This document shows, piece after piece, positions 24,000-35,522 of a DNA stretch of 64,000 nucleotides (position 1 is the first letter of the stretch; each line of letters starts with the position of its first letter). The DNA is from Sulfuriferula sp. (lineage in GTDB: Bacteria > Pseudomonadota > Gammaproteobacteria > Burkholderiales > Sulfuriferulaceae). Under the pieces are notes generated by a model. That model had not been told where the DNA came from and made no database searches. It worked only from the letters and a program-made list of their open reading frames with translations. Both the position numbers and the translations under genes were made by a program. Where the stretch lies: positions 1 through 64,000 of the forward strand of contig JABFSE010000017.1 of assembly GCA_013140765.1 (NCBI GenBank), given 5' to 3'.

Positions 24000-26816
24000 A
24001 TGACAGGCATGGATAATATCCGCATACGCGGCGCACGAACGCATAATCTGAAGAATATACAACTCGATTTACCGCGCAATCAATTGGTGGTGATTACGGG
24101 TTTATCGGGCTCAGGTAAGTCTTCATTGGCTTTTGATACGCTATACGCTGAGGGTCAGCGTCGGTATGTCGAATCATTGTCGGCTTACGCGCGACAATTT
24201 TTGCAGTTGATGGAAAAACCCGATGTGGATTCTATTGAGGGTTTATCACCTGCGATTTCGATAGAACAAAAAGCCACTAGCCATAATCCACGCTCGACCG
24301 TGGGCACGGTGACGGAAATTCACGATTATCTACGCCTGCTGTTTGCCCGTGTGGGCGAGCCGCACTGCCCTGACCACCATATTCCGCTGACCGCGCAAAC
24401 GGTATCGCAAATGGTGGATCATGTATTAGCCTTGCCTGAAGATACTAAGCTGATGATACTCGCACCGATTATCAACGACAGGAAAGGTGAGCACGTCGAT
24501 TTACTGAATGAACTGCGGGCGCAAGGTTTTGTACGGGTGCGTATTGATGGCAATGTTTATGAGATGGACGAACTGCCGAAGCTGGATAAAAATAAAAAAC
24601 ATACCCTGGCGGTGGTGGTCGATAGGCTCAAAGTTCGCGCTGATATTAAACAACGTTTAGCCGAATCATTTGAAACCGCATTACGTCACGCAGAAGGTCG
24701 GGCGTTGGTGGTGGATATGGACACGAGTGCAGAAACTTTGTTTTCTGCGCGTTACGCCTGCCCTGTTTGCGATTACTCATTAACTGAATTGGAGCCGCGT
24801 TTATTTTCCTTCAACAATCCAGCAGGCGCGTGCCCTAAGTGTGATGGTTTAGGCGTGATACAGTTTTTTGATGCCAAGCGCGTGGTGGCTTTTCCGCATT
24901 TGTCTTTAGCCGCAGGGGCAATCAAGGGTTGGGATAAGCGCAATCCGTTTTACTTTCAGATGCTACAAAGCCTCGCGTTGCATTATGGCTTTGATTTGGA
25001 TACGCCATTTGAACAACTGCCTGATGCGGTTAAAAGCATTATTCTTTCAGGTAGCGGTAAAGAACAAATCGCATTTACCTATCCTGGCGAGCGTCGCCCC
25101 AAATTGCACGCGTTTGAGGGCATATTAAACACCTTGGCACGCCGTTACAAGGAAACCGATTCGCAAACGATACGTGAGGAATTGGCTAAGTATTTGAATA
25201 ACCAACCTTGCCCCAGTTGCAATGGCACACGACTACGACGTGAAGCACGGTATGTGTATGTTGCAGACAAAACACTATACGAATTATCAGCCTTGCCGCT
25301 AAAGCAAGCACTCACATTTTTCACTCATCTACAATTAGCGGGCAATAAACAAGCGATTGCCGAACGCATCATTCAAGAAATCGCCGCGCGTTTACAGTTT
25401 TTGAATAACGTTGGGCTAGAGTATCTGTCATTAGACCGTTCCGCCGAAACCTTATCAGGCGGCGAGGCGCAACGCATACGTTTGGCTTCGCAGATAGGTT
25501 CTGGGCTAACGGGGGTAATGTACGTACTCGATGAGCCGTCCATAGGCTTGCACCAGCGCGATAATGATAGATTATTAGCGACCTTGCGGCGCTTACGTGA
25601 TTTAGGCAACAGCGTCATTGTGGTTGAGCATGACGAAGATGCCATACGCATGGCGGATTACGTCGTCGATATGGGACCAGGTGCGGGCGTACACGGCGGG
25701 TATGTGGTTGCCAGCGGCACGCCAGCGCAACTGATGCAGCATCCCGATTCACTCACTGCGGCTTATTTATCTGGGCGACGCTGTATTGCCTTGCCGACAC
25801 AACGCCGCGCGGTTGATAGCACACGTCAGTTAGTGCTTACTAACGCTACGGGAAACAATCTCAAAAACGTGACGCTCACTTTACCTGCAGGTTTGTTAGT
25901 GTGCGTCACGGGTGTATCAGGTTCGGGCAAATCCACTTTGATTAACGACACGCTGTACGCGGCTATGGCGCGGCATTTATATGGCTCGTCAGCCGAACCT
26001 GCGCCGCATGATCATATCGACGGGCTGGCTTTATTTGATAAAGTAATTAACGTTGATCAAAGCCCTATCGGTCGCACACCGCGCTCTAATCCTGCGACTT
26101 ATACGGGGCTGTTTACGCCTATCCGCGAGCTATTCGCAGGCGTACCTACAGCACGCGAACGCGGCTATGGTCCTGGGCGATTTTCGTTTAACGTCAAAGG
26201 TGGGCGTTGCGAGGCGTGCCAAGGTGACGGCGTGATTAAGGTTGAAATGCACTTTTTGCCCGATGTCTATGTACCTTGCGACGTGTGCCACGGTAAGCGT
26301 TATAACCGCGAAACGCTGGAAGTCAATTACAAAGGCAAGACTATCGCCGACGTGCTGGCTATGACGGTGGAAGATGCGCATGAATTTTTCCATGCTGTGC
26401 CCGTGGTTGCGCGTAAATTAAGCACCTTGCTGGATGTCGGTTTAGGCTATATCCAACTGGGACAAGCCGCTACCACGCTCTCAGGCGGCGAGGCGCAACG
26501 CGTTAAATTGTCACTAGAGCTATCTAAACGTGACACAGGGCGCACTTTATATATTCTGGACGAGCCAACCACTGGGCTACATTTCGCCGATATAGATTTG
26601 CTGCTCAAAGTGATACACAAACTCGCCAATCAAGGTAATACGGTGGTTATTATCGAACATAATTTAGATGTCATTAAAACCGCTGACTGGGTCATAGACA
26701 TCGGCCCGGAAGGCGGTGACGGCGGTGGTTATATCGTCGCCAGCGGCACGCCAGAACACATTGCTCATCACCCTGATAGCCACACAGGTCGCTATCTCCT
26801 ACCCTTACTTAGTTAA
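24000..26816 (+). CDS. uvrA: Excinuclease ABC subunit A
   Basis: A 938-residue damage-recognition ATPase of nucleotide excision repair. Two ABC cassettes are clear: Walker [11 protein letters not shown] near residue 36 with signature [12 protein letters not shown], and [12 protein letters not shown] near residue 643 with [11 protein letters not shown]. Zinc modules are visible as CPVC...CPKC in the first insertion and CEAC...CDVC in the second. The length is standard. The start may be the ATG at 24000 or the one at 24009 ([14 protein letters not shown]), the more common family start. The SNF2 gene follows after 7 bases. Confidence 0.98.
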   Translation: MTGMDNIRIRGARTHNLKNIQLDLPRNQLVVITGLSGSGKSSLAFDTLYAEGQRRYVESLSAYARQFLQLMEKPDVDSIEGLSPAISIEQKATSHNPRSTVGTVTEIHDYLRLLFARVGEPHCPDHHIPLTAQTVSQMVDHVLALPEDTKLMILAPIINDRKGEHVDLLNELRAQGFVRVRIDGNVYEMDELPKLDKNKKHTLAVVVDRLKVRADIKQRLAESFETALRHAEGRALVVDMDTSAETLFSARYACPVCDYSLTELEPRLFSFNNPAGACPKCDGLGVIQFFDAKRVVAFPHLSLAAGAIKGWDKRNPFYFQMLQSLALHYGFDLDTPFEQLPDAVKSIILSGSGKEQIAFTYPGERRPKLHAFEGILNTLARRYKETDSQTIREELAKYLNNQPCPSCNGTRLRREARYVYVADKTLYELSALPLKQALTFFTHLQLAGNKQAIAERIIQEIAARLQFLNNVGLEYLSLDRSAETLSGGEAQRIRLASQIGSGLTGVMYVLDEPSIGLHQRDNDRLLATLRRLRDLGNSVIVVEHDEDAIRMADYVVDMGPGAGVHGGYVVASGTPAQLMQHPDSLTAAYLSGRRCIALPTQRRAVDSTRQLVLTNATGNNLKNVTLTLPAGLLVCVTGVSGSGKSTLINDTLYAAMARHLYGSSAEPAPHDHIDGLALFDKVINVDQSPIGRTPRSNPATYTGLFTPIRELFAGVPTARERGYGPGRFSFNVKGGRCEACQGDGVIKVEMHFLPDVYVPCDVCHGKRYNRETLEVNYKGKTIADVLAMTVEDAHEFFHAVPVVARKLSTLLDVGLGYIQLGQAATTLSGGEAQRVKLSLELSKRDTGRTLYILDEPTTGLHFADIDLLLKVIHKLANQGNTVVIIEHNLDVIKTADWVIDIGPEGGDGGGYIVASGTPEHIAHHPDSHTGRYLLPLLS

Positions 26817-26823
26817 TTTACCA

Positions 26824-29800
26824 ATGCACATTCAATATACACTTGCCGATATTAAAAAAACCTTCCCGAGTATCTTTTTTGATCGCGGACTGAGCATTTA
26901 TGAGCAACGCAATGTTTTGCACGCAAGTTTTGACGGCAACACCAATTTGCTCCTCGCCGAAGTTCAAGGTAGCCAAGCGTTACCGTACCATCAGCGCATC
27001 AGCTTACAAATGCGCAATGGCAAACTGGTTATCGACGGCGCATGTGATTGCCCAATAGGACGTAATTGCAAGCACGTTATCGCTGTGCTCATACATGCAC
27101 TACACACGCCGCCCAAGCAAGCGCAGACGGAAACTAATCCACAGCTGGTCAAGACTTTAATGCCCAGCAAAAAACCCACACACACTGCACAAAGTTGGTT
27201 GGCGCAAATTGATGATGTACTAGCCGAAATCGCCGCACCAGAATATCCGCCTAGCGAAGCATATCGGCTAATTTACGTGCTCTCCCCTGCGCTTTACGGT
27301 AGCGGATTAACGGTGCGTTTAATGCGTTCGCGCTTGAAAAAAGATGGTGGCTTTGGCAAAGCCATGCGCTATACGCAGTTTTTAGAAGTCGCATTGGGGC
27401 GTGGCGGTAGTGTCGCCAGTGAATTAGACCGTAAGCTCTGCGCACGTATATTCCAAGCCAATCCGCTATCGCAGTCAGACCCTAAAATCATGGGTGCAAA
27501 CAGCGGCGATCTACTCCAAGACCTCATAGCCAGTGCCCGTGCCTGCTGGCAAGATAGCGAAGCACCTGTATTAACACTGGGTGAAACGCGGGTATGCGAA
27601 CTAAGCTGGATTGCCGATGAAGACGGTAATCAGCAATTAAGCGTGCCGCTAGATGCTGACGAAATAGTATTACCGACCACCCCGCCTTGGTGGTTAAACA
27701 CGCAAACGATGCAATGCGGCGCATTAGTGACGGGCATACCTGACCATTTGGCCAGCATCTTAGTCAATTCTCCCGCGATACCTAGCGAAATTATGACTGA
27801 GGTTACCGAAACGCTGAAGCAACGTTTACCTGAGGTGAGCTTACCTGAGCCGCAATCGCTAACGACACAGTATTTAGATAGAGTACCGCCTAATCCGATT
27901 TTAATACTGCAAGAAATCGCAGTTAATCTCAATGATCACTGGAAACGACGTGACGATGCCAGCGTGAGTTTACTGGCATCGGCTCAAATTGCGTTTGAAT
28001 ATCACGGTATCCGTGTGCTTGATTACGTGACCAACCTGAGCATCAGCCGCCGCAAAGATAATACCCGCTACACCACACAACGTGACTTGCAGCAAGAGGC
28101 GGATTTTATCAACACCATCATGACGCATACTGACTTATCCCGCGTTGAATTGCTCTTCCCCGCCCTCGCTTTGACCAAAGATCAATCCACAGCATTGAGT
28201 TTACGCCAGCCGTCTGACTGGCTGGATTTTATGATAGAAGACGTGCCGCGCTTACGTGAGCTAGGCTGGACGATAGAGGTCACAGATGAATTTCCTTACA
28301 GCGTGGCGGAGGTCGGCGATGAGTTTAGCGCAGATATTGAGGAGTCATCGGGTAATGATTGGTTTAGCCTAGATTTAGGTATAGATGTCGATGGCGAGCG
28401 TATCAGCTTGTTACCTATATTGGCGCAAACATTTCAGCAATATAGCCCAGAACAAATACGCGAATTAACTAACCCAAATTGCGATCCTAAGCGTAAATTA
28501 GTCTGCATGTTGCCAGATAAGCGCATGTTGGCACTCCCATTACAACGCTTGCAAGGCATATTGTCGGTGTTAGTAGAGCTATTTGACGGTAAGCACGGCT
28601 TAACCAACGATGGCAAGCTAGAGCTCAACGCGCTACATGCAACGCGCTTGGCAGAGCTAGAAGCCAATGCGCGCCCACGTTGGCTAGGTGGCGAGCGATT
28701 ATTAGCCTTAGGTCAAAAACTAAAAGACTTCACTGGCATTACTGCCGTGCCCTTACCAACGGGGCTTAATGCAACTTTGCGCGGCTACCAGCAAGAAGGC
28801 TTAAACTGGTTGCAGTTTTTGCGTGAGTACAATCTAGGTGGCGTATTAGCTGACGATATGGGACTAGGCAAAACGCTGCAAACGCTGGCGCATATTCTAG
28901 TCGAAAAACAGTCTGGACGTGCTGACCGCCCATGCTTAGTCATCGCACCAACGAGCTTAATGTTTAACTGGCAGGCTGAGGCCGCTAAATTCACCCCTGA
29001 TTTGAAAGTGCTGTTACTACATGGGCAAGACCGTAAACAGCATTTTGAATCCATTACACAATATGACATTGTACTAACAACTTACCCACTATTAGCGCGT
29101 GACAAAGCATTTTTAACCGCACAACCGTTCCATTTACTCATATTAGATGAAGCCCACGCGATTAAAAATCCTAAAGCACTTTCTACTCAAATCGTCCATC
29201 AGATTCAAGCGCGGCATCGTCTAGCGCTCACAGGCACGCCTATGGAAAACCACTTAGGTGAGCTATGGTCGCTATTCCACTTTTTACTACCTGGCTTATT
29301 AGGTAGCGCAGATACATTCAAACGCCAATTCCGTAATCCAATTGAGAAGCACGAGGATAAGCAACGCAGTATTGCGTTAGCACAACGCGTTAAACCGTTC
29401 ATGCTCAGACGTACTAAACAGCAAGTAGTGACTGAATTACCACCGAAAACTGACATTATCCGCAGCTGCGAATTAGTCGGTGCGCAACGTGATTTATATG
29501 AATCCGTCCGCGCAGTCATGCAAGATAAAATACGCCGCGAAATCGACAGCAAAGGCTTCAAAAAGAGCCAGATTGTTATTCTCGATGCGTTGCTGAAACT
29601 ACGCCAAGTATGCTGTGATCCTAGGCTATTAAAACTACCCACAGCCCATCGCGTACAGCAATCAGCCAAGCTGGAAATGCTCACTTCATTATTGCCTGAC
29701 ATGGTCGAAGAAGGGCGGCGCATATTGCTATTCTCGCAATTCACCTCCATGCTAGATTTAATCGAACCTGAACTCAACAGCTTAAAAATTCCATTTGTAC

Positions 29801-30171
29801 GCCTGACAGGCGACACCCAAGACCGTGCGACACCCGTACAACAGTTTCAAAATGGTGAAGTACCCGTCTTTCTGATTAGCCTAAAAGCGGGCGGCGTGGG
29901 ACTCAATTTAACCACCGCAGACACGGTTATTCATTATGACCCTTGGTGGAACCCAGCCGTAGAAGATCAAGCCACAGGTCGTGCCCATCGTATCGGTCAG
30001 CTCAATCCTGTGTTTGCTTACAAGCTCACAACGGTGGGTACGGTAGAAGAAAAAATCATCAAAATGCAGGATAAGAAACGCGCCTTAGCACAAGGCATAC
30101 TCGGTGACGAAGGTATCGGTGTCGGCGCATTCAGCCCCGACGAACTGATTAGCCTGTTTGAACCACTATAA
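26824..30171 (+). CDS. SWIM zinc-finger SNF2-family helicase
   Basis: A 1115-residue protein. The N-terminus has a SWIM zinc finger (CDCPIGRNCKH). A long middle region follows, then a SNF2 ATPase with DDMGLGKTLQTL (Walker A), DEAHAIKN (Walker B) and LTGTPMENHLGELWSLF. The C-terminal helicase half has GGVGLNLTTADTVIHYDPWWNP and RAHRIGQ. The start is ATG 26824, seven bases past uvrA; a longer reading inside uvrA is unsupported. Bacterial SWIM-SNF2 proteins are ATP-driven DNA translocases of uncertain role; the uvrA linkage suggests repair or transcription recycling, which is inference. Confidence 0.93.
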   Translation: MHIQYTLADIKKTFPSIFFDRGLSIYEQRNVLHASFDGNTNLLLAEVQGSQALPYHQRISLQMRNGKLVIDGACDCPIGRNCKHVIAVLIHALHTPPKQAQTETNPQLVKTLMPSKKPTHTAQSWLAQIDDVLAEIAAPEYPPSEAYRLIYVLSPALYGSGLTVRLMRSRLKKDGGFGKAMRYTQFLEVALGRGGSVASELDRKLCARIFQANPLSQSDPKIMGANSGDLLQDLIASARACWQDSEAPVLTLGETRVCELSWIADEDGNQQLSVPLDADEIVLPTTPPWWLNTQTMQCGALVTGIPDHLASILVNSPAIPSEIMTEVTETLKQRLPEVSLPEPQSLTTQYLDRVPPNPILILQEIAVNLNDHWKRRDDASVSLLASAQIAFEYHGIRVLDYVTNLSISRRKDNTRYTTQRDLQQEADFINTIMTHTDLSRVELLFPALALTKDQSTALSLRQPSDWLDFMIEDVPRLRELGWTIEVTDEFPYSVAEVGDEFSADIEESSGNDWFSLDLGIDVDGERISLLPILAQTFQQYSPEQIRELTNPNCDPKRKLVCMLPDKRMLALPLQRLQGILSVLVELFDGKHGLTNDGKLELNALHATRLAELEANARPRWLGGERLLALGQKLKDFTGITAVPLPTGLNATLRGYQQEGLNWLQFLREYNLGGVLADDMGLGKTLQTLAHILVEKQSGRADRPCLVIAPTSLMFNWQAEAAKFTPDLKVLLLHGQDRKQHFESITQYDIVLTTYPLLARDKAFLTAQPFHLLILDEAHAIKNPKALSTQIVHQIQARHRLALTGTPMENHLGELWSLFHFLLPGLLGSADTFKRQFRNPIEKHEDKQRSIALAQRVKPFMLRRTKQQVVTELPPKTDIIRSCELVGAQRDLYESVRAVMQDKIRREIDSKGFKKSQIVILDALLKLRQVCCDPRLLKLPTAHRVQQSAKLEMLTSLLPDMVEEGRRILLFSQFTSMLDLIEPELNSLKIPFVRLTGDTQDRATPVQQFQNGEVPVFLISLKAGGVGLNLTTADTVIHYDPWWNPAVEDQATGRAHRIGQLNPVFAYKLTTVGTVEEKIIKMQDKKRALAQGILGDEGIGVGAFSPDELISLFEPL

Positions 30172-30181
30172 TCAACTATTC

Positions 30182-30218
30182 ATTATCGACTAAAACTAAC
30201 ACAGCTTTAGTCGATAAT
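30182..30218. repeat. 13-bp inverted repeat after the SNF2 gene
   Basis: ATTATCGACTAAA (30182-30194) pairs perfectly with TTTAGTCGATAAT (30206-30218) around an 11-base loop, just past the SNF2 stop. No T-run follows, so it is more likely an mRNA 3'-end stabiliser than a terminator alone. Confidence 0.5.
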
Positions 30219-30235
30219 ACCCCTGATTTTAGACG

Positions 30236-30266
30236 AAAAAAAAAGCCGATAAAATCGGCTTTTTTC
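30236..30266. terminator. Bidirectional terminator between converging SNF2 and rplQ
   Basis: A GCCGAT/ATCGGC stem with a 3-base loop, flanked by an A9 run and a T6 run, lies between the plus-strand SNF2 gene and the end of the minus-strand alpha operon. It can stop both. Confidence 0.9.
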
Positions 30267-30283
30267 ATGATACAAATGCAAAC

Positions 30284-30676
30284 TTAAGCAGTCGTATCTT
30301 CAACTAACTCAGCATCAGGCGCGCGGTCAACCATTTCAATTAACGCCATAGGTGCATTATCACCATTGCGGAAACCAAATTTCATGATACGCAAGTAACC
30401 ACCATTACGAGTAGCAAAACGTGGACCTAGCTCATCAAATAGCTTCACAACCATTTCACGGTCACGTAAGCGATTGAAGGCTAAACGACGATTAGCTAAA
30501 CTAGGTTTTTTACCTAAAGTGATAAATGGTTCAGCAAAACGACGTAACTCTTTTGCTTTAGGCAAAGTCGTTTTGATAACTTCATGACGCAATAAAGCAT
30601 TGGTCAAGTTACGCAACAAAGCAGCACGGTGACTGCTAGTACGATTTAATTTACGATTGGCGAGACGGTGACGCAT
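30284..30676 (-). CDS. rplQ: 50S ribosomal protein L17
   Basis: A 130-residue L17 beginning [20 protein letters not shown], a core large-subunit protein at the exit-tunnel side. It is the last gene of the alpha operon, 21 bases after rpoA, and is followed by a bidirectional terminator. The C-terminal tail is acidic and variable, as in other beta L17 proteins. Confidence 0.98.
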   Translation of the reverse strand: MRHRLANRKLNRTSSHRAALLRNLTNALLRHEVIKTTLPKAKELRRFAEPFITLGKKPSLANRRLAFNRLRDREMVVKLFDELGPRFATRNGGYLRIMKFGFRNGDNAPMALIEMVDRAPDAELVEDTTA

Positions 30677-30697
30677 CGTTATATTCCTTATCCTTAA

Positions 30698-31681
30698 TTA
30701 TGGCTTCTCAAGCCCAACTGGTGGCCAGTTTTCGAGTTTCATACCCAAGCTGAGACCCTTGGAAGCCAAAACATCTTTAATTTCATTCAAAGATTTACGG
30801 CCTAAATTTGGCGTTTTCAACAATTCATTTTCACTACGCTGAATTAAATCACCGATGTAAAAAATATTTTCAGCTTTCAAGCAATTGGCTGAACGAACAG
30901 TCAACTCTAAATCATCTACTGGACGCAATAAAGTTGGATCAACCTGCGGTACTTTAGGTGCTTCAGCAGCAACAGGTGTACCTTTCAAGTCAGCAAACAA
31001 TGCCAATTGCTCAACCAGAATACGCGCTGCATAACGCACGGCTTCTTCTGGATCGATAGTGCCATTGGTTTCAACGTCCAATATCAACTTATCCAAGTCA
31101 GTACGCTGTTCTACACGCGCACTCTCAACAGCGTATGCAACACGACGAACTGGACTAAATGAAGAGTCAACTTTAATCGAACCAACTGTTTGACCATCAT
31201 CAGCATGACGACGAGCAGACACCGGTTGATAACCACGACCTTGCTGAACTTTAATTTCCATCTCCAGCTTGCCACCTTTGGTAAGGTGAGCAATAACATG
31301 ATCAGGATTCACAATTTCAACATCATGTGGCACTTCGATGTCAGCCGCTGTCACTAAACCTTGCTCAGACTTACTGAGTTTAAGTATAACTTCACTTCTG
31401 TCATTTAATTTTAGTGCGATACCTTTCAAATTCAAAAGAATATCGACCACATCTTCTTGCACGCCTTCCAATGTGGAATACTCATGCAAAACACCAGTGA
31501 TAGCAACTTCAGTTGGTGCTGCACCAGGCATAGACGATAATAAAATACGTCTTAAAGAATTGCCTAAAGTATGACCATAACCACGCTCAAACGGCTCCAT
31601 AATAACGCGAGCGCGAGTAGGGGTTACAGCTTCCACATCAATAATGCGTGGCTTTAATAAATCCGCAGTACTACTTTGCAT
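30698..31681 (-). CDS. rpoA: RNA polymerase alpha subunit
   Basis: A 327-residue alpha subunit. The N-terminal dimerisation domain carries [24 protein letters not shown] linker near residue 235 leads to the C-terminal domain ([20 protein letters not shown] ... [14 protein letters not shown]) that contacts UP elements and activators. It lies between rpsD and rplQ, the standard alpha-operon order. Confidence 0.99.
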   Translation of the reverse strand: MQSSTADLLKPRIIDVEAVTPTRARVIMEPFERGYGHTLGNSLRRILLSSMPGAAPTEVAITGVLHEYSTLEGVQEDVVDILLNLKGIALKLNDRSEVILKLSKSEQGLVTAADIEVPHDVEIVNPDHVIAHLTKGGKLEMEIKVQQGRGYQPVSARRHADDGQTVGSIKVDSSFSPVRRVAYAVESARVEQRTDLDKLILDVETNGTIDPEEAVRYAARILVEQLALFADLKGTPVAAEAPKVPQVDPTLLRPVDDLELTVRSANCLKAENIFYIGDLIQRSENELLKTPNLGRKSLNEIKDVLASKGLSLGMKLENWPPVGLEKP

Positions 31682-31710
31682 AAACGGTTTCCCTCTTCAA
31701 TGCTTCGGGA

Positions 31711-32340
31711 TTATTTAGAATACAATTCAACAATAAGTTGCTCATTGATAGTTGCAGGTAATTCAGCACGTTGCGGACGCGCTTTATAAGTACCCTTCAT
31801 ATCTTTTGCATTAACTTCTATCCACTCAGGGAAACCACGTTGTTCAGCAGCTGCTAAAGCCGCTTTAATACGCAATTGTTGTTTAGATTTCTCAGCAACT
31901 TCTATCACATCACCAGGCTGTACAGCATAGGATGGAATGTTGACACGCTTACCGTTCACCAAAATACTGTTATGGCGAACAACTTGGCGTGATTCAGCAC
32001 GTGAGCCGCCGAAACCCATACGATAAGTCACTGTATCAAGACGACCTTCTAGCAACTGCAACAGGGTTTCACCTGTTACACCGCGTTGACGATCCGCTTC
32101 TTTATACAAATCACGGAATTGACGTTCTAACACACCATATGTGCGACGCAATTTTTGTTTTTCACGCAACTGAACACCATAATCAGATAAACGTGTATTT
32201 TTCTTTTGACCGTGCTGACCTGGTGGAAAAGGACGACGCTCAATAGCACATTTATCGGTAAAGCATTTTTCTGCTTTCAAGAACAGTTTTTCGCCTTCAC
32301 GACGACACTGGCGGCATTTTGGATCTAAATTTCTGGCCAC
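31711..32340 (-). CDS. rpsD: 30S ribosomal protein S4, zinc-binding form
   Basis: A 209-residue S4. Four cysteines near the N-terminus (C9-x2-C12 and C26, C31) make it the zinc-containing C+ form, unlike E. coli S4. The S4 RNA-binding domain ([19 protein letters not shown]) follows. In E. coli S4 represses the alpha operon; whether this form does so is not visible. Confidence 0.98.
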   Translation of the reverse strand: MARNLDPKCRQCRREGEKLFLKAEKCFTDKCAIERRPFPPGQHGQKKNTRLSDYGVQLREKQKLRRTYGVLERQFRDLYKEADRQRGVTGETLLQLLEGRLDTVTYRMGFGGSRAESRQVVRHNSILVNGKRVNIPSYAVQPGDVIEVAEKSKQQLRIKAALAAAEQRGFPEWIEVNAKDMKGTYKARPQRAELPATINEQLIVELYSK

Positions 32341-32354
32341 TTTACAACTCCTGC

Positions 32355-32744
32355 TTAGATACGACGTTTCTTAGGCGGACGGCAACCGTTGTGCGGTACT
32401 GGCGTCACGTCAGAGATGCTGGTGATTTTGAAACCAGCGTTATTTAATGCACGAACCGCAGATTCACGGCCAGGGCCAGGACCTTTAATACGCACTTCCA
32501 AGTTTTTAACACCACACTCTTGTGCTAATTTACCTGCATTTTCAGCGGCAATCTGTGCAGCAAAAGGCGTGCTCTTACGGGAGCCTTTGAAACCAGCACC
32601 ACCCGAAGTTGCCCAAGACAAGGCATTGCCTTGACGGTCAGTAATCGTCACGATAGTGTTATTGAAAGAAGCGTGAACGTGTGCGATACCTTCAGCAACG
32701 TTCTTCTTAACTTTCTTACGCACTCTTATATTAGCTTTAGCCAT
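32355..32744 (-). CDS. rpsK: 30S ribosomal protein S11
   Basis: A 129-residue S11 ([20 protein letters not shown], ending RPPKKRRI), part of the platform near the mRNA exit. It sits between rpsM and rpsD with 10-14 base gaps. Confidence 0.99.
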   Translation of the reverse strand: MAKANIRVRKKVKKNVAEGIAHVHASFNNTIVTITDRQGNALSWATSGGAGFKGSRKSTPFAAQIAAENAGKLAQECGVKNLEVRIKGPGPGRESAVRALNNAGFKITSISDVTPVPHNGCRPPKKRRI

Positions 32745-32755
32745 TTACTTATCCT

Positions 32756-33118
32756 TTATTTCGATGCACGAACGGCTTTTTTAGGACCTTTACGTGTACG
32801 CGCATTGGTACGAGTGCGCTGACCACGCAATGGCAAGCCACGGCGATGACGCAGACCACGGTAGCAACCCATGTCCATCAGGCGTTTGATGTTCATCGTA
32901 ACTTCACGACGCAAATCACCTTCTACCGTATGTTTAGCGACACCTTCACGGAGCGTTTCCATCTCAGCATCAGTAAGATCTTTAATCTTAGTCGTTGTAT
33001 TTACACCCGCATTCGCACAAATCATGCGCGCTGTGGTGCGACCTATACCGTAAATTGCAGTTAATGCAATTTCAGCATGTTGGTGGTTCGGGATGTTTAC
33101 CCCAGCAATACGGGCCAT
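32756..33118 (-). CDS. rpsM: 30S ribosomal protein S13
   Basis: A 120-residue S13 ([20 protein letters not shown], basic tail ending [12 protein letters not shown]) of the small-subunit head, contacting the P-site tRNA through its tail. It opens the alpha-operon gene set, 57 bases after rpmJ. Confidence 0.99.
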   Translation of the reverse strand: MARIAGVNIPNHQHAEIALTAIYGIGRTTARMICANAGVNTTTKIKDLTDAEMETLREGVAKHTVEGDLRREVTMNIKRLMDMGCYRGLRHRRGLPLRGQRTRTNARTRKGPKKAVRASK

Positions 33119-33175
33119 CTACTTACTCCAGAATCAAAACGTTAAATTTTAACACACAATGCGTCATCAAAACAA

Positions 33176-33289
33176 TTACCCTTGACGTTGCTTGTGACGT
33201 GGGTCTTCACAGATCACACGAACAACACCTTTACGGCGAACTACTTTACATTTACGGCAAATTTTCTTTACCGATGCCTGTACTCTCAT
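33176..33289 (-). CDS. rpmJ: 50S ribosomal protein L36, zinc-binding form
   Basis: A 37-residue L36 too short for routine ORF calling. It reads [17 protein letters not shown]... and ends DPRHKQRQG. Zinc ligands C11, C14, C27 and H32 are all present, so this is the zinc-dependent C+ form. It lies between infA and rpsM, the standard spot at the end of the spc operon. An AAGGAG-type site precedes the ATG. Confidence 0.97.
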   Translation of the reverse strand: MRVQASVKKICRKCKVVRRKGVVRVICEDPRHKQRQG

Positions 33290-33328
33290 GACAACTCCTT
33301 AACAAAACTGCCTAAACGGGTTGAAACC

Positions 33329-33547
33329 TTACTTGGCTCGGAATGTAATCCTAGCTTTGGTTAAATCGTAAGGTGTAAGCTCAACCGTTACTTTATCACC
33401 TGGCAATATACGTATGTAGTGCATACGCATCTTGCCAGAAATATGACCTAGCACTACGTGCCCATTTTCAAGTTTTACCCTGAAAGTTGCATTGGGCAAC
33501 GTTTCCAAAATTTCACCCTGCATCTGGATGGTATCTTCTTTTGACAT
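33329..33547 (-). CDS. infA: Translation initiation factor IF-1
   Basis: A 72-residue S1-like OB-fold factor ([20 protein letters not shown] ... [18 protein letters not shown]). It binds the A site during initiation. Placement between secY and rpmJ is common in betaproteobacteria, unlike E. coli where infA is elsewhere. Confidence 0.98.
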   Translation of the reverse strand: MSKEDTIQMQGEILETLPNATFRVKLENGHVVLGHISGKMRMHYIRILPGDKVTVELTPYDLTKARITFRAK

Positions 33548-33565
33548 CCTTAAGCCACCATACGA

Positions 33566-34891
33566 TTAACGTGAACCAAAACCATTGCCTTTGAAATTTG
33601 CTTTTTTGAGCAAACCTTCATATTGTTGCGACATCACATATGCTTGTACTTGCGCCATGAAATCCATGGTAACAACAACAATAATCAACAGTGATGTACC
33701 ACCAAAATAAAATGGCACATTAAACTTAACAATCAAAAACTCAGGTAACAAACAAACCAAAGTGATATAAATTGCACCAATCAGCGTTAAACGCGTCATG
33801 ATTTTATCTATGTATTTCGAGGTTTGCTCACCAGGACGAATACCTGGTACAAACGCGCCACTTTTCTTCAAATTATCAGCAGTTTCTTTTGGATTAAATA
33901 CCAAAGCGGTATAGAAAAAACAAAAGAATATAATCGCTGTTGCATAAAGCATCACATAAATAGGCTGACCAGGGGACAATGCCGCGCCCACATCTTTCAA
34001 CCAACTCATGCTTTCATGACTACCGAACCAACCAGCCAACGTCGCAGGAAACAAAATAATACTAGAAGCAAATATTGGTGGTATGACACCAGCCATATTC
34101 AGCTTCAATGGCAAATGCGAGCTTTGACCACCGTAAACTTTATTACCTACCTGACGCTTAGCATAATTCACTAGCACTTTACGCTGACCACGCTCAACAA
34201 ATACAACCAATGCCGTTACCAGTATCACCGCAACAAACAACATCAGTACCAACGGTATTGAGAATGCCCCTGTGCTAGTCAATTCCAAAGTACCGCCTAT
34301 CGCATGTGGCAAACCCGCAACAATACCCGCAAAAATTATCATCGATATGCCGTTACCAATACCACGCTCAGTAATTTGTTCACCTAGCCACATTAAGAAC
34401 ATGGTGCCAGCAACCAGCGTCATTACCGCTGTAACGCGAAACAACATACCAGGATCTATCACTAAACCCGCTTGAGATTCCAATGCAACCGCAATCCCCA
34501 ATGCCTGAAACAGTGCCAAAGCAACCGTACCATAGCGCGTATATTGAGTAATTTTCTTACGCCCAGCATCACCTTCTTTTTTCAATGCCTCTAACTGCGG
34601 GGATACCACCGTTAGCAACTGCATAATAATAGAAGCTGATATGTACGGCATAATACCTAAAGCAAATACCGTAAATCGAGACAAGGCACCACCCGAGAAC
34701 ATGTTGAACATGCCTAGAATACCACCTTGCTGCGCACGGAAAAGCTGCTCCAATGCAACTGGATCAATACCAGGCACGGGGATATGTGCGCCAATACGAT
34801 AAACAATCAGCGCACCGATCAAAAACAATAGTCTTTGCTTCAAATCACCGAATTTGTTGGCATTGCCAACTTTTGCTTGATTGGCAGCCAA
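33566..34891 (-). CDS. secY: Protein translocase subunit SecY
   Basis: A 441-residue, ten-helix inner-membrane channel. Landmarks are [20 protein letters not shown] in helix 1, [20 protein letters not shown] in the plug region, and the cytosolic loop [22 protein letters not shown] that binds SecA and the ribosome. It follows rplO by 3 bases in the spc operon. Its partner secE lies at 60005-60355. Confidence 0.99.
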   Translation of the reverse strand: MAANQAKVGNANKFGDLKQRLLFLIGALIVYRIGAHIPVPGIDPVALEQLFRAQQGGILGMFNMFSGGALSRFTVFALGIMPYISASIIMQLLTVVSPQLEALKKEGDAGRKKITQYTRYGTVALALFQALGIAVALESQAGLVIDPGMLFRVTAVMTLVAGTMFLMWLGEQITERGIGNGISMIIFAGIVAGLPHAIGGTLELTSTGAFSIPLVLMLFVAVILVTALVVFVERGQRKVLVNYAKRQVGNKVYGGQSSHLPLKLNMAGVIPPIFASSIILFPATLAGWFGSHESMSWLKDVGAALSPGQPIYVMLYATAIIFFCFFYTALVFNPKETADNLKKSGAFVPGIRPGEQTSKYIDKIMTRLTLIGAIYITLVCLLPEFLIVKFNVPFYFGGTSLLIIVVVTMDFMAQVQAYVMSQQYEGLLKKANFKGNGFGSR

Positions 34892-34894
34892 AAT

Positions 34895-35329
34895 TTATTC
34901 CTGAAAACTGCCACCAGCTGCTTCAATAGCAGCACGCGCAGCTTTAGTAGCAGTAATGCCTTGCAGTTTAACTGCACGACTAATAGAACCAGTCATGATA
35001 ACTTTAGCTGTTTTTGCACGTGCTGAAATCAAACCAGCTTGCTTCAACACTAAAATATCAATTTGATCAACAGGCAATTTAGCGATTACGCTCAATAACA
35101 CTTCAGCAGTATCACCCGCTGTCAGTGAAACGAAACCACGCTTAGGCAAGCGGCGTTGTATAGGCATTTGACCGCCTTCAAAACCAACTTTATGGAAACC
35201 GCCAGTACGTGATTTTTGACCCTTGTGACCACGACCTGCAGTTTTACCAAGACCACTACCGATGCCGCGACCAACACGGCGACATGGTTTATTGCTACCT
35301 GGTGCAGGCTGTAAATTATTTAATTCCAT
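34895..35329 (-). CDS. rplO: 50S ribosomal protein L15
   Basis: A 144-residue L15 ([20 protein letters not shown] and [18 protein letters not shown]) with the usual Gly/Arg/Lys-rich N-terminal extension that threads into 23S rRNA. It is packed between rpmD and secY with gaps of 1 and 3 bases. Confidence 0.99.
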   Translation of the reverse strand: MELNNLQPAPGSNKPCRRVGRGIGSGLGKTAGRGHKGQKSRTGGFHKVGFEGGQMPIQRRLPKRGFVSLTAGDTAEVLLSVIAKLPVDQIDILVLKQAGLISARAKTAKVIMTGSISRAVKLQGITATKAARAAIEAAGGSFQE

Positions 35330-35330
35330 A

Positions 35331-35522
35331 TCAACCCTCGCACTTAACGAGATAAAAAACTTTGTTGATCATGCCGCGATTTGAAGGAGTATCCAACACT
35401 TCAACGGTATGATTTAAGCGACGCAAACCCAAGCCTTTAACACAAGCACGGTGATCTTGCTTCGTACCAATAACGCTTTTTACTAACGTTACTTTAATTT
35501 TTTTAGCAGTAGCAGTCATCAC
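35331..35522 (-). CDS. rpmD: 50S ribosomal protein L30
   Basis: A 63-residue L30 ([20 protein letters not shown] ... [12 protein letters not shown]). Two consecutive ATG codons begin the frame; either may be used. It abuts rpsE directly (the rpsE stop ends at 35523), so the pair is probably translationally coupled. Confidence 0.97.
   Translation of the reverse strand: MMTATAKKIKVTLVKSVIGTKQDHRACVKGLGLRRLNHTVEVLDTPSNRGMINKVFYLVKCEG

Noticed and set aside
26716-26823. N-terminal extension of the SNF2 protein inside uvrA.
   Set aside because: It overlaps the uvrA coding end in another frame and has no family support; ATG 26824 fits the spacing.
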